From: Petrosia ficiformis
Taxonomy: Eukaryota > Porifera > Demospongiae > Haplosclerida > Petrosiidae
Assembly (NCBI GenBank): GCA_947044365.1
Contig: OX345653.1
Coordinates: forward strand, 1 to 64,000
Length of the DNA stretch: 64,000 nt
Direction of reading: 5' to 3'
The position numbers and the translations under genes were made by a program. Positions 9,796-24,095 of this stretch are shown here, one piece after another; the stretch's first letter is position 1; the number at the start of each line of letters is the position of its first letter. Below the pieces are notes generated by a model. The model had not been told where the DNA came from. It saw only the letters and a list, made by a program, of their open reading frames with translations, and did no database searches.

Positions 9796-12700
9796 TCTTC
9801 CCTTCGGAGATGTTGGCTCCACAGGTGCTTGTGTGACAATCGGTTGGTTTGAAGTGTTGGAAGTTCTACGGATGTTGGATGCACAGGTACTTGTGTGCCT
9901 GTCTATGAGTTAGGTTGAAGTGTTGGAAATTCTGCTGTTGGAAGAGTTGTGCTAACACACAGTATGCTATACCATCTTTCACACAAGTTGGCTAACCAAG
10001 GTACATGTGTAACTGCCTATCAGATGGGTTGAAGGGTTGGAAGTTCTGCTAAGAGTGGTGCGCGCACTGTGTGTGAGTACCATCTCCCCTTCAGAAATGT
10101 TGGCTGTACAGGTACTCCAGTGTCTATCGGTTGGTTTGATGTGTTGGGAGAGATTTGCTGCTAACTCACTGTATGTTAGTGCCATCTTCCCTTCAGAAAT
10201 GTTGGATGCAGTGTACCTATCGGTTAGGTTGAAGTGTTGGAAATTCTGCTGTTGGAAGAGTTGTGCTAACACACAGTATGCTATACCATCTTTCACACAA
10301 GTTGGCCACCCAGGTACTTGTGTGCCTGCCTATCGGTTGGTTTGAAGTGTTGGAAGTTCTGGAGGGAGAGCGTTGTTTAGACCGTTGTGTGTCGGACTAT
10401 CATCCATCCAGAGATGTTGGATTTATTGTGTGCCTACCGGTTGGTTTTCTTGTAAACACAGTTGTCACAAGTGGAGGTAGTACTATATTATAGAGGTGTA
10501 GGTTCAGACTAAATTGTTGTTCATATAGTCTGTCAGAGTATGTTGGGAGTTGTGTTGCGCAAGTTGTGTTTCCACTTGTGTGTAAGTATTCTTCCCTTCG
10601 GAGATGTTGGCTGTACAGGTTCTTGTGCGCCTATCGGTTGGGTTGAAGTGTTGGAAGTTCTACGGATGTTGGATGCACAGATACTAGTGTGCCTATTGGT
10701 TGGGTTGAAGTGTTGGAAGTTCTACGGATGTTGGATGCACAGGTACTAGTGTGCCAATCGGTTGGGTGGAAGTGTTGGAAGGTTCTACGGATGTTGGATA
10801 CACAGGTACCAGTGTGCCAATCGGTTGGGTTGAAGTGTTGGAAGTTCTACGCATGTTGGATGCACAGGTACTAGTGTGCCAATCGGTTGGGTTGAGGTGT
10901 TGGAAGTTCTACGGATGTTGCATGCACAGGTACTTGTGTGCCTATAAGTTGGGTTGAAGTGTTGGAAGTCCTGTGGATGTTGGATACACAGGTACTTGTG
11001 TGCCTATCAGTTGGGTTGAAGTGTTGGAACTTCCAAGGATGTTGGATGCACCGGCACTCCAGTGTCTATCGGTTGGTTTGATGTGTTGGGAGAGATTTGC
11101 TGCTAACACACTGTATGTTAGTACCATCTTCCCTTCAGAAATGTTGGCTGCACAGGTACTCCAGTGTCTATCGGTTGGTTTGATGTGTTGGGAGAGTTGT
11201 GCTAACACACTGTATGTTAGTGCCATCTTTCCTTCAGAGATGTTGGATGCGCAGGTACTTGTGTGCCTATCGGTTGGGTTGAAGTGTAGGAAGTTCTGCT
11301 GGGAGAATTGTGCTAACACACTGTATGTTAGTACCATCTTCCCTCAGACAAGTTGGCTGCACAGGTACTTAGTGTGCGTATCGATTGGTTTGAAGTGTTG
11401 GAAGTTCTGGAGGGGGAGTGTTGTTTAGACAATTGTGTGGGTGTAGGTACTATTATCCATCCAGAGATGTTGGCTTCCTTGTGTGCCATCTTCCCTTCAG
11501 ACAAGTTGGCTGCACAGGTACTACTTGTGTGCCTGCCTATCGGTTGGTTTGAAGTGTTGGAAGTTCTGGAGGGAGAGCGTTCTTTAGACCGTTGTGTGTC
11601 GGACTATCATCCATCCAGAGATGTTGGCTTCCTTGTGTGCCTACCGGTTGATTTTGTTGTAAACACAGTTGTCACAAGTGGAGATAGTACTATATTATAG
11701 AGGTGTAGGTTCAGACTAAATTATTGTTCATATAGTCTGTCAGAGTATGTTGGGAGTTGTGTTGGGCAAGTTGTGTTCCCACTTGTGTGTAAGTATTCTT
11801 CCCTTCGGAGATGTTGGCTGCACAGGTTCTTGTGTGCCTATCGGTTGGGTTGAAGTGTTGGAAGTTGTACGGATGTTGGATGCACAGATACTAGTGTGCC
11901 TATTGGTTGGGTTGAAGTGTTGGAAGTTCTACGGATGTTGGATGCACAGGTACTAGTGTGCCAATCGGTTGGGTTGAAGTGTTGGAAGTCCTGTGGATGT
12001 TGGATACACAGGTACTTGTGTGCCTATCAGTTGGGTTGAAGTGTTGGAACTTCCAAGGATGTTGGATGCACCGGCACTCCAGTGTCTATCGGTTGGTTTG
12101 ATGTGTTGGGAGAGATTTGCTGCTAACACACTGTATGTTAGTACCATCTTCCCTTCAGAAATGTTGGCTGCACAGGTACTCCAGTGTCTATCGGTTGGTT
12201 TGATGTGTTGGGAGAGTTGTGCTAACACACTGTATGTTAGTGCCATCTTTCCTTCAGAGATGTTGGATGCGCAGGTACTTGTGTGCCTATCGGTTGGGTT
12301 GAAGTGTAGGAAGTTCTGCTGGGAGAATTGTGCTAACACACTGTATGTTAGTACCATCTTCCCTCAGACAAGTTGGCTGCACAGGTACTTAGTGTGCGTA
12401 TCGATTGGTTTGAAGTGTTGGAAGTTCTGGAGGGGGAGTGTTGTTTAGACAATTGTGTGGGTGTAGGTACTATTATCCATCCAGAGATGTTGGCTTCCTT
12501 GTGTGCCATCTTCCCTTCAGACAAGTTGGCTGCACAGGTACTACTTGTGTGCCTGCCTATCGGTTGGTTTGAAGTGTTGGAAGTTCTGGAGGGAGAGCGT
12601 TCTTTAGACCGTTGTGTGTCGGACTATCATCCATCCAGAGATGTTGGCTTCCTTGTGTGCCTACCGGTTGATTTTGTTGTAAACACAGTTGTCACAAGTG

Positions 12701-15700
12701 GAGATAGTACTATATTATAGAGGTGTAGGTTCAGACTAAATTATTGTTCATATAGTCTGTCAGAGTATGTTGGGAGTTGTGTTGGGCAAGTTGTGTTCCC
12801 ACTTGTGTGTAAGTATTCTTCCCTTCGGAGATGTTGGCTGCACAGGTTCTTGTGTGCCTATCGGTTGGGTTGAAGTGTTGGAAGTTGTACGGATGTTGGA
12901 TGCACAGATACTAGTGTGCCTATTGGTTGGGTTGAAGTGTTGGAAGTTCTACGGATGTTGGATGCACAGGTACTAGTGTGCCAATCGGTTGGGTTGAAGT
13001 GTTGGAAGTTCTGCGGATGTTGGATGCACAGGTAGTTGTGTGCCTATTGGTTGGGTTGAAGTGTTGGAAGTTCTACGGATGTTGGATGCACAGGTACTAG
13101 TGTGCCAATCGGTTGGGTTGAAGTGTTGGAAGGTTCTACGGATGTTGGATGCACAGGTACCAGTGTGCCAATCGGTTGGGTTGAAGTGTTGGAAGTTCTA
13201 CGCATGTTGGATGCACAGGTACTAGTGTGCCAATCGGTTGGGTTGAGGTGTTGGAAGTTCTACGGATGTTGCATGCACAGGTACTTGTGTGCCTATAAGT
13301 TGGGTTGAAGTGTTGGAAGTCCTGTGGATGTTGGATGCACAGGTACTTGTGTGCCTATCAGTTGGGTTGAAGTGTTGGAACTTCCAAGGATGTTGGATGC
13401 ACCGGTACTCCAGTGTCTATCGGTTGGTTTGATGTGTTGGGAGAGATTTGCTGCTAACACACTGTATGTTAGTGCCATCTTCCCTTCAGAAATGTTGGCT
13501 GCACAGGTACTTGTGTGCCTATCGGTTGGGTTGAAGTGTAGGAAGTTCTGCTGGGAGAGTTGTGCTAACACACTGTATGTTAGTACCATCTTCCCTCAGA
13601 CAAGTTGGCTGCACAGGTACTTAGTGTGCGTATCGATTGGTTTGAAGTGTTGGAAGTTCTGGAGGGGGAGTGTTGTTTAGACAATTGTGTGGGTGTAGGT
13701 ACTATTATCCATCCAGAGATGTTGGCTTCCTTGTGTGCCATCTTCCCTTCAGACAAGTTGGCTGCACAGGTACTACTTGTGTGCCTGCCTATCGGTTGGT
13801 TTGAAGTGTTTGAACTTCTGGAGGGAGAGCGTTGTTTAGACCGTTGTGTGTCGGACTATCATCCATCCAGAGATGTTGGCTTCCTTGTGTGCCTACCGGT
13901 TGATTTTGTTGTAAACACAGTTGTCACAAGTGGAGATAGTACTATATTATAGAGGTGTAGGTTCAGACTAAATTATTGTTCATATAGTCTGTCAGAGTAT
14001 GTTGGGAGTTGTGTTGGGCAAGTTGTGTTCCCACTTGTGTGTAAGTATTCTTCCCTTCGGAAATGTTGGCTGCACAGGTTCTTGTGTGCCTATCGGTTGG
14101 GTTGAAGTGTTGGAAGTTGTACGGATGATGGATGCACAGGTACTAGTGTGCCTATCAGTTGGGTTGAAGTGTTGGAAGTTGTACGTACGTTGGATGCACA
14201 GGTACTAGTGTGCCAATCGGTTGGGTTGAAGTGTTGGAAGTTCTACGCATGTTGGATGCTCAGGTACTTGTGTGCCTATCAGTTGGGTTGAAGTGTTGGA
14301 ACTTCTGAGGATGTTGGATGCACAGGTACTCCAGTGTCTATCGGTTGGTTTGATGTGTTGGGAGAGATTTGCTGCTAACACACTTGGTTTGAAGAGTTGG
14401 AAGTTCTGGAGGGAGAGCGTTGTTTAGAGCATTGTGCGTTGGACTATCATCCATCCAGAATGTTGGCTTCCTTGTGTGCCTACCGGTTGGTTTAGTTGTA
14501 AACACAGTTGTGGTAGTACTATATTATAGAGGTGTAGGTTAAGGCTAAATTGTTGTTCATATAGTCTGTCAGAGTATGTTGGGAGTGTGCCAATCGGTTG
14601 GGTTGAAGTGTTGGAAGTTCTACGGATGATGGATGGACAGCTACTAGTGTGCCTATCAGTTGGGTTGAAGTGTTGGAAATTGTACGTATGTTGGATGCAC
14701 AGGTACTAGTGTTCGAATCGGTTGGGTTGAAGAGATGGAAGTTCTACGCATGTTGGATGCACAAGTACTTGTGTGCCTATCAGTTGGGTTGAAGTGTTGG
14801 AAGTTCTACGGATGTTGGGATGCACAGGTACTAGTGTGCCAATCGGTTGGGTTGAAGTGTGGAAGTCCTGTGGATGTTGGATGCACAGGTACTTGTGTGC
14901 CTATCAGTTGGGTTGAAGTGTTGGAACTTCCGAAGATGTTGGCTGCACAGGTACTCCAGTGTCTATCAGTTGGTTTGATGTGTTGGGAGAGTTTTGCTAA
15001 CACACTGTATGTTAGTGCCATCTTCCCTTCAGAGATGTTGGATGCACAGGTACTTGTGTGCCTATCGGTTGTGATGAAGTGTAGGAAGTTCTGCTGGGAT
15101 AGTTGTGCTAACACACTGTATGTTAGTACCATCTTCCCTCAGACAAGTTGGCTGCACAGGTACTCCAGTGTCTATCGGTTGGTTTGAAGTGTTGGAAGTT
15201 CTGGAGGGAGAGCGTTGTTTAGACCGTTGTGTGTCGGACTATCATCCATCCAGAGATGTTGGCTTCCTTGTGTGCCTACCGGTTGGTTTTCTTGTAAACA
15301 CAGTTGTCACAAGTGGAGGTAGTACTATATTATAGAGGTGTAGGTTAAGACTAAATTGTTGTTCATATAGTCTGTCAGAGTATGTTGGGAGTTGTGTTGA
15401 GCAAGTTGTGTTTCCACTTGTGTGTAAGTATTCTCTTCTCTTCGGACAAGTTGGCCAGACAGGTACTTGTGTGCCTGCCTATCGGTTGGGTTGAAGTGTT
15501 GGAAGTTCTGCGGATGTTGGATGCACAGGTACTTGTGTGCCTATCGGCTGGGATGAAGTGTTCGAAGTTCTGCGCATGTTGGCCACACAGGTACTTTTGT
15601 GCCTGCCTATTGGTTGGGGTTGAAGAGTTGGAAGTTCGGCGGATGTTGGATGCGCAGGTACTTGTGTGCCTATTGGTTGGGATGAAGTGTTTGAAGTTCT

Positions 15701-18700
15701 GCTGCTGGATGGAAGAGTTGTGCTACACACAGTATGCTATACCATCTTTCAGACAAGTTGGCCACCCTGGTACTTCTGTGCCTGCCTATTGGTTGTGTTG
15801 AAGTGCTGGAAGTTCTGCGGAAGTTGGATGCACAGGTACTTGTGTACCTATCGGTTGGGTTGAAGTGTTGGAAGTTCTGCGAATGTTGGATGCACAGGTA
15901 CTTGTGTACCTATAGATTGGGTTGAAGTTTTGGAAGTTCTGTGCATGTTGGCCACACAGGTACTTGTGTGCTTGCCTATCGGTTGGGTTGAAGTGTTAGA
16001 AGTTCTGCGGATGTTGGATGCACAGGTACTTGTGTAACTATCAGTTGGGTTGAAGGGTTGGAACTTCTGAGGATGTTGGATGCACAGGTACTCCAGTGTC
16101 TATAGGTTGGTTTGACGTGTTGGGAGAGATTTGCTGCTAACACACTGTATATGTATGTTAGTACGATCTTCCCTTCAGAAATGTTGGCTGCACAGGTATT
16201 CCAGTGTATATCGGTTGGTTTGATGTGTTGGAAGAGTTTTGCTAACACACTGTATGTTAGTGCCATCTTCCCTTCAGAGATGTTGGATGCGCAGGTACTT
16301 GTGTGCCTATCGGTTGGGTTGAAGTGTAGGAAGTTCTGCTGGGAGAGTTGTGCTAACACACTGTATGTTAGTACCATCTTCCCTTCAGAAAAGTTGGCTG
16401 CACAGGTACTTGGTGTGCGTATCGATTGGTTTGAAGTGTTGGAAGTTCTGGAGGGGGAGTGTTGCTTAGACAATTGGGTGGGTGTAGGTACTATTATCCA
16501 TCCAGAGATGTTGGCTTCCTTGTGTGCCGTGTTCCCTTCAGACGAGTTGGGTGCACAGGTACTACTTGTGTGCCTGCATATCGGTTGGTTTGAAGTGTTT
16601 GAACTTCTGGAGGGAGAGCGTTGTTTAGACCGTTGTGTGTCGGACTATCATCCATCCACAGATGCTGGCTTCCTTGTGTGCCCACCGGTTGGTTTTGTTG
16701 TAAACACAGTTGTAACAAGTGGAGGTAGCACTATATTATAGAGGTGTAGGTTAAGACTAAATTGTTGTTCATATAGTCTGTCAGAGTATGTTGGGAGTTG
16801 AGTTGGGCAAGTTGTGTTTACACTTGTGTGTAAGTATTCTCTTCCCTTCGGAGAAGTTGGCCAGACAGGTACTTGTGTGCCTGCCTATCGATTGGGCTGA
16901 AGAGTTGGAAGTTCTGCGGATGTTGGATGCACAGATACTTGTGTGCCTATCGGTTGGGATGAAGTGTTGGAAGTTCTGCGCATCTTGGCCACACAGGTAC
17001 TTGTGTGCCTGCCTATCGGTTGGGTTGAAGTGTTGGAAGTTCTGCGGATGTTGAATGCACAGGTACTTGTGTGCCTATTGGTTGGGATGAAGTGTTCGAA
17101 GTTCTGCGCATGTTGGCCACACAGGTACTTTTGTGCCTGCCTATCGGTTGGGTTGAAGTGTTCGATGCACAGGTACTTGTGTACCTATCGGTTGGGTTGA
17201 AGTGTTGGAAGTTCTGCAGATGTTGGATGCACAGGTACTTGTGTGCCTATCGGTTGGGATGAAGTGTTCGAAGTTCTGCGCATGTTGGCCACACAGGTAC
17301 TTTTGTGCCTGCCTATCGGTTGGGTTGAAGTGTTGGATGCACAGGTACTTGTGTACCTATCGGTTGGGTTGAAGTGTTGGAAGTTCTGCGCATGTTGGAT
17401 GCACAGTTACTTGTGTGCCTATCGGTTGGGATGAAGTGTTCAAAAGTTCTGCTGCTGGATGGAAGAGTTGTACTACACACAGTATGCTATACCATTTTTC
17501 ACACAAGTTAACCACCCAGGTACTTCTGTGCCTGCCTATTGGTTGTGTTGAAATGCTGGAAGTTCTGCGGAAGTTGGATGCACAGGTACTTGTGTACCTA
17601 TCGGTTGGGTTGAAGTGTTGGAAGTTCTGTGGATGTTGAATGCACAGGGACTTGTGTACCCATCGATTGGGTTGAAGTGTTGGATGTTCTGCGCATGTTG
17701 GCCACACAGGTACTTGTGTGCTTGCCTATCGGTTGGGTTGAAGTGTTGGAAGTTTTGCGGATGTTGGATGCGCAGGTACTTGTGTACCTATCGATTGGGT
17801 TGAAGTGTTGGATGTTCTGCGCATGTTGGCCACACAGGTACTTTTGTGCCTGCCTATCGGTTGGGTTGAAGTGTTGGATGCACAGGTACTTGTGTACCTA
17901 TCGGTTGGGTTGAAGTGTTGGAAGTTCTGCAGATGTTGAATGCACAGGGACTTGTGTACCTATCGATTGGGTTGAAGTGTTGGAAGTTCTGTGCATGTTG
18001 GCCACACAGGTACTTGTGTGCTTGCCTATCGGTTGGTTTGAAGTGTTGGAACTTCTGGAGGGAGAGCGTTGTTTAGACCGTTGTGTGTCGGACTATCATC
18101 CATCCACAGATGCTGGCTTCCTTGTGTGCCCACCGGTTGGTTTTGTTGTAAACACAGTTGTCACAAGTGGAGGTAGCACTATATTATAGAGGTGTATGTT
18201 CACACTAAATTGTTGTTCATACAGTCTGTCAGAGTATGTTGGGAGTTGAGTTGGGCAAGTTGTGTTTACACTTGTGTGTAAGTATTCTCTTCCCTTCGGA
18301 GAAGTTGGCCAGACAGGTACTTGTGTGCCTGCCTATCGGTTGGGTTGAAGTGTTGGAAGTTCTGTGCATGTTGGCCACACAGGTACTTGTGTGCTTGCCT
18401 ATCGGTTGGGTTGAAGTGTTGGAAGTTTTGCGGATGTTGGATGCGCAGGTACTTTTGTGCCTGCCTATCGGTTGGGTTGAAGTGTTGGAAGTTTTGCGGA
18501 TGTTGGATGCGCAGGTACTTGTGTACCTATCGATTGGGTTGAAGTGTTGGATGTTCTGCGCATGTTGGCCACACAGGTACTTTTGTGCCTGCCTATCGGT
18601 TGGGTTGAAGTGTTGGATGCACAGGTACTTGTGTACCTATCGGTTGGGTTGAAGTGTTGGAAGTTCTGCGGATGTTGGATGCACAGGTACTTGTGTACCT

Positions 18701-21700
18701 ATCGATTGGGTTGAAGTGTTGGAAGTTCTGCGCATGTTGGATGCACAGGTACTTGTGTGCCTATTGGTTGGGATGAAGTGTTTGAAGTTCTGCTGCTGGA
18801 TGGAAGAGTTGTGCTACACACAGTATGCTATACCATCTTTCAGACAAGTTGGCCACCCTGGTACTTCTGTGCCTGCCTATTGGTTGTGTTGAAGTGCTGG
18901 AAGTTCTGCGGAAGTTGGATGCACAGGTACTTGTGTACCTATCGGTTGGGTTGAAGTGTTGGAAGTTCTGCGGATGTTGGATGCACAGGTACTTGTGTAC
19001 CTATAGATTGGGTTGAAGTTTTGGAAGTTCTGTGCATGTTGGCCACACAGGTACTTGTGTGCCTGCCTATCGGTTGGGTTGAAGTGTTAGAAGTTCTGCG
19101 AATGTTAGATGCACAGGTACTTGTGTAACTATCAGTTGGGTTGAAGGGTTGGAACTTCTGAGGATGTTGGATGCACAGGTACTCCAGTGTCTATAGTCTA
19201 TAGGTTGGTTTGATGTGTTGGGAGAGATTTGTTGCTAACACACTGTATATATATGTTAGTACGATCTTCATTTCAGAAATGTTGGCTGCACAGGTACTCC
19301 AGTGTCTATCGGTTGGTTTGATGTGTTGGAAGAGTTTTGCTAACACACTGTATGTTAGTGCCATCTTCCCTTCAGAGATGTTGGATGCGCAGGTACTTGT
19401 GTGCCTATCGGTTGGGTTGAAGTGTAGGAAGTTCTGCTGGGAGAGTTGTGCTAACACACTGTATGTTAGTACCATCTTCCCTTCAGAAAATTTGGCTGCA
19501 CAGGTACTTGGTGTGCGTATCGATTGGTTTGAAGTGTTGGAAGTTCTGGAGGGGGTGTTGTTTAGACAATTGGGTGAGTGTAGGTACTATTATCCATCCA
19601 GAGATGTTGGCTTCCTTGTGTGCCATGTTCCCTTCAGACAAGTTGGCTGCACAGATACTACTTGTGTGCCTGCCTATCGGTTGGTTTGAAGTGTTGGAAC
19701 TTCTGGAGCGAAAGCGTTGTTTAGATCGTTGTGTGTCGGACTATCATCCATCCACAGATGCTGGCTTCCTTGTGTGCCCACCGGTTGGTTTTGTTGTAAA
19801 CACAGTTGTCACAAGTGGAGGTAGCACTATATTATAGAGGTGTATGTTCACACTAAATTGTTGTTCATATAGTCTGTCAGAGTATGTTGGGAGTTGAGTT
19901 GGGCAAGTTGTGTTTACACTTGTGTGTAAGTATTCTCTTCCCTTCGGAGAAGTTGGCCAGACAGGTACTTGTGTGCCTGCCTATCAGTTGGGTTGAAGTG
20001 TTGGAAGTTCTGCGGATGTTGGATGCACAGGTACTTGTGTACCTATTGATTGGGTTGAAGTGTTGGAAGTTCTGCGCATGTTGGCCACACAGGTACTTTT
20101 GTGCCTGCCTATCGGTTGGGTTGAAGTGTTGGAAGTTCTGCGGATGTTGGATGCACAGGTACTTGTGTACCTATTGATTGGGTTGAAGTGTTGGAAGTTC
20201 TGCGCATGTTGGCCACACAGGTACTTTTGTTCCTGCCTATCGGTTGGGTTGAAGTGTTGGAAGTTCTGCAGATGTTGGATGCACAGGTACTTGTGTGCCT
20301 ATCGGTTGGGATGAAGTGTTCAAAGTTCTGCTGCTGGATGGAAGAGTTGTGCTACACACAGTATGCTATACCATCTTTCAGTTAAGTTGGCCACCCTGGT
20401 ACTTCTGTGCCTGCCTATTGGTTGTGTTGAAGTGCTGGAAGTTCGGCGGAAGTTGGATACACAGGTACTTGTGTACCTATCGGTTGGGTTGAAGTGTTGG
20501 AAGTTCTGCAGATGTTGGATGCACAGGGACTTGTGTACCTATCGATAGGGTTGAAGTGTTGGAAGTTCTCTTGTGTGCCTGCCTATCGGTTGGGTTGAAG
20601 TGTTGGAAGTTCTGCGGATGTTGGATGCACAGGTACTTGTGTGCCTATCGGTTGGGATGAAGTGTTCAAAGTTCTGCTGCTGGATGGAAGAGTTGTGCTA
20701 CACACAGTATGCTATACCATCTTTCAGATAAGTTGGCCACCCTGGTACTTCTGTGCCTGCCTATTGGTTGTGTTGAAGTGCTGGAAGTTCGGCGGAAGTT
20801 GGATGCACAGGTACTTGTGTACCTATCGGTTGGGTTGAGGTGTTGGAAGTTTTGCGGATGTTGGATGCACAGGGACATGTGTACCTATCGATAGGGTTGA
20901 AGTGTTGGAAGTTCTCTTGTGTGCCTGCCTATCGGTTGGGTTGAAGTTTTGGAAGTTCTGCGCATGTTGGCCACACAGGTACTTGTGTGCCTGCCTATCG
21001 TTTGGGTTGAAGTGTTAGAAGTTCTGCGGATGTTGGATGCACAGGTACTTGTGTAACTATCAGTTGGGTTGAAGTGTTGGAACTTCTGAGGATGTTGGAT
21101 GCACAGGTACTCCAGTGTCTATAGGTTGGTTTGATGTGTTGTGAGAGATTTGCTGCTAACACACTGTATAAATATGTTAGTACGATCTTCCCTTCAGAAA
21201 TGTTAGCTGCACAGATACTCCAGTGTCTATCGGTTAGTTTGATGTGTTGGAAGAGTTTTGCTAACACACTGTATGTTAGTGCCATCTTCCCTTCAGAGAT
21301 GTTGGATGCGCAGGTACTTGTGTGCCTGGAAGTTCTGCTGGGAGAGTTGTCTTCCCTTCAGAAAAGTTGGCTGCACAGGTACTTGGTGTGCGTATCGATT
21401 GGTTTGAAGTGTTGGAAGTGTTGGAAGTTCTGGAGGGGGAGTGTTGTTTAGACAATTGGGTGGGTGTAGGTACTATTATCCATCCAGAGATGTTGGCTTC
21501 ATTGTGTGCCGTGTTCCCTTCAGACAAGTTGGCTGCACAGGTACTACTTGTGTGCCTGCATATGTTGGAAGTTCTGGAGGGAGAGCGTTGTTTAGACCGT
21601 TGCGTGTCATCCATCCAGAGATGCTGGCTTCCTCGTGTGCCCACCGGTTGGTTTTGTTGTAAACACAGTTGTCACAAGTGGAGGTAGCACTATATTATAG

Positions 21701-24095
21701 AGGTGTAGGTTCAGACTAAATTGTTGTTCATATAGTCTGTCAGAGTATGTTGGGAGTTGAGTTGGGCAAGTTGTGTTTACACTTGTGTGTAAGTATTCGG
21801 GCAAGTTGTATTTACACTTGTGTGTAAGTATTCTCTTCCCTTCGGAGAAGTTGGCCAGACAGGTACTTGTGTGCCTGCCTATCGGTTGGGTTGAAGTGTT
21901 GGAAGTTCTGCGGATGTTGGATGCACAGGTACTTGTGTACCTATTGATTAGGTTGAATTTGTTGGAAGTTCTGCGCATGTTGGCCACACAGGTACTTGTG
22001 TGCCTGCCTATCGGTTGGGTTGAAGTGTTGGAAGTTTTGCGGATGTTGGATGTTGGATGCGCAGGTACTTGTGTGCCTATCGGTTGGGTTGAAGTGTAGG
22101 AAGTTCTGCTGGGAGAGTTGTGCTAACACACTGTAAAAGTTGGCTGCACAGGTACTTGGTGTGCGTATCGATTGGTTTGAAGTGTTGGAAGTTCTGGAGG
22201 GGGAGTGTTGTGTAGACAATTGGGTGGGTGTAGGTACTATTATCCATCCAGAGATGTTGGCTTCCTTGTGTGCCGTCTTCCCTTCAGACAAGTAGTTGTG
22301 TGCCTGCATATCGGTTGGTTTGAAGTGTTGGAACTTCTGGAGGGAGAGAGTTGTTTAGACCGTTGTGTGTTGGACTATCATCCATCCAGAGATGCTGGCT
22401 TCCTTGTGTGCCACCGGTTGGTTTTGTTGTAAACACAGTTGTCACAAGTGGAGGTAGTACTATATTATAGAGGTGTAGGTTCAGACTAGATTGTTGTTCA
22501 TATAGTCTGTCAGAGTATGTTGGGAGTTGAGTTGGGGAAGTTGTGTTTACACTTGTGTGTAAGTATTCTCTTCCCTTCGGAGAAGTTGGCTGCACAGGTA
22601 CTTGTGTGCTTGCCTATCGGTTGGGTTGAAGTGTTGGAAGTTCTGCGGATGTTGCATGCAAAGGTACTTGTGTACCTATCGATTCGGTTGAAGTGTTGGA
22701 AGTTCTGTGTATGTTGGCCACACAGGTACTTGTGTGCCTGTTTATCGGTTGGGTTGAAGTGTTGGAAGTTCTGCGGATGTTGGATGCACAGGGACTTGTG
22801 TACCTATCGATTGGGTTGAAGTGTTGGAAGTTCTGTGCATGTTGGCCACACAGGTACTTGTGTGCCTGCCTATCGGTTGGGTTGAAGTGTTGGAAGTTTT
22901 GCGGATGTTGGATGCGCAGGTACTTGTGTACCTGCCTATCGGTTGGGTTGAAGTGTTGGAAGTTCTGCGGATGTTGGATGCACAGGTACTTGTGTAACTA
23001 TCAGTTGGGTTGAAGGGTTGGAACTTCTGAGGATGTTGGATGCACAGGTACTCCAGTGTCTATAGGTTGGTTTGATGTGTTGGGAGAGATTTGCTGCTAA
23101 CACACTGTATATATGTTAGTACCATCTTCCCTTGAGAAATGTTGGCTGCACAGGTACTTGGTGTGCGTATCGGTTGGTTTGAAGTGTTGGAAGTTCTGGA
23201 GGGAGAGTGTTTAGACTGTTGGGTGTAGGTACTATCATCCATCCAGAGATGTTGGCTTCCTTGTGTGCACAGTTGGTCTTGTTGTAAACACTGTTGTCAC
23301 AGGTGGAGGTAGTGCTATATTATAGGGGTGTCAGTTCAGACTAAATTGTTGTTCATATAGTCTGTCAAAGTATGTTGGGAGTTGTGTCGGGCAAGTTGTG
23401 TTTACACTTGTGTGTAAGTATTTTCTTCCCTTCGGAGATGTTGGCTGCACAGGTACTAGTGTGCCAATCAGTTGGGTTGAATTGTTGGAAGTTCTGCAGA
23501 TGTTGGATGAATAGGTACTTGTGTACCTATCGGTTGGGTTGAAGTGTTGGAAGTTCTGCGGATTTTGGATGCAAAGGTACTAGTGTGCCAATTAGTTGGG
23601 TTGAAGTGTTGGAAGTTCTGCGGATGTTGGATGCAAAGGTATTAGTATGCCTATCAGTTGGGTTGAAGTGTAGGAAGTTCTGCTGGGAGAGTTGTGCATG
23701 TTAGTACCATCTTCCCATCAGAAAAGTTGGATGCACAGGTATTTGTGTGCCTATCGGTTGGTGCACAGGTACTCAGTGTCTATCGGTTGGTTTGATGTGT
23801 TGGGAGAGATTTGCTGCTAACACACTGTATTTTAGTACCATCCTCCCTTCAGAAATGTTGGCTGCACAGATACTCCAGTGTCTATCGGTTGATTTGATGT
23901 GTTGGGAGCGATTTGCTGCTAACACCACTGTATGTTAGTGCCATCTTCCCTTCAGAGATGTTGGATGCACAGGTGCTTGTGTTGACTGCACAAGTGTTGT
24001 TTAGACCATTGGGTCTAGTAGGTACAGTACATCATCCATCCAGAGATGTTGGCTTCCTTGTGTGCCATCTTCCCTTCAGACAAGTTGGCTGCACA
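9796..24095. repeat. 14-kb complex satellite, 62/66-bp basic unit
   Basis: The basic unit is 62 bp, for example ATGTTGGATGCACAGGTACT then TGTGTGCCTATCGGTTGGGT and TGAAGTGTTGGAAGTTCTGCGG. A 66-bp variant has GCCTGCC in place of GCC. Units vary mainly at CGGATG/CGCATG and GGATGCA/GGCCACA. They alternate with blocks containing GCTAACACACTGTATGTTAG and CATCTTCCCTTCAG. A longer spacer, roughly 250 bp and marked by ACTATATTATAGAGGTGTA, occurs 12 times (about 10482, 11690, 12710, 13941, 14519, 15327, 16732, 18180, 19828, 21690, 22462, 23313). Many short open frames arise in several frames on both strands and encode periodic Cys/Trp/Val/Leu peptides. I treat them as by-products, because the 62-bp unit is not a multiple of three and no start, stop or domain logic is shared. 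Confidence 0.9.
10950..12989. repeat. 1,020-bp tandem duplication within the satellite
   Basis: Bases ~10950-11969 and ~11970-12989 match over nearly their whole length, at an offset of exactly 1,020 bp; translated open frames at 10973 and 11993 are identical. A third, diverged version follows from about 13300 with one internal block missing. This is either a recent unequal exchange or an assembly duplication. Confidence 0.85.

Noticed and set aside
9796..24095. Dozens of open frames encoding Cys/Trp/Leu-rich repeat peptides
   Set aside because: They occur on both strands and in several frames of one satellite, restart at arbitrary points, and have no common start, stop or domain. The repeat itself explains them.
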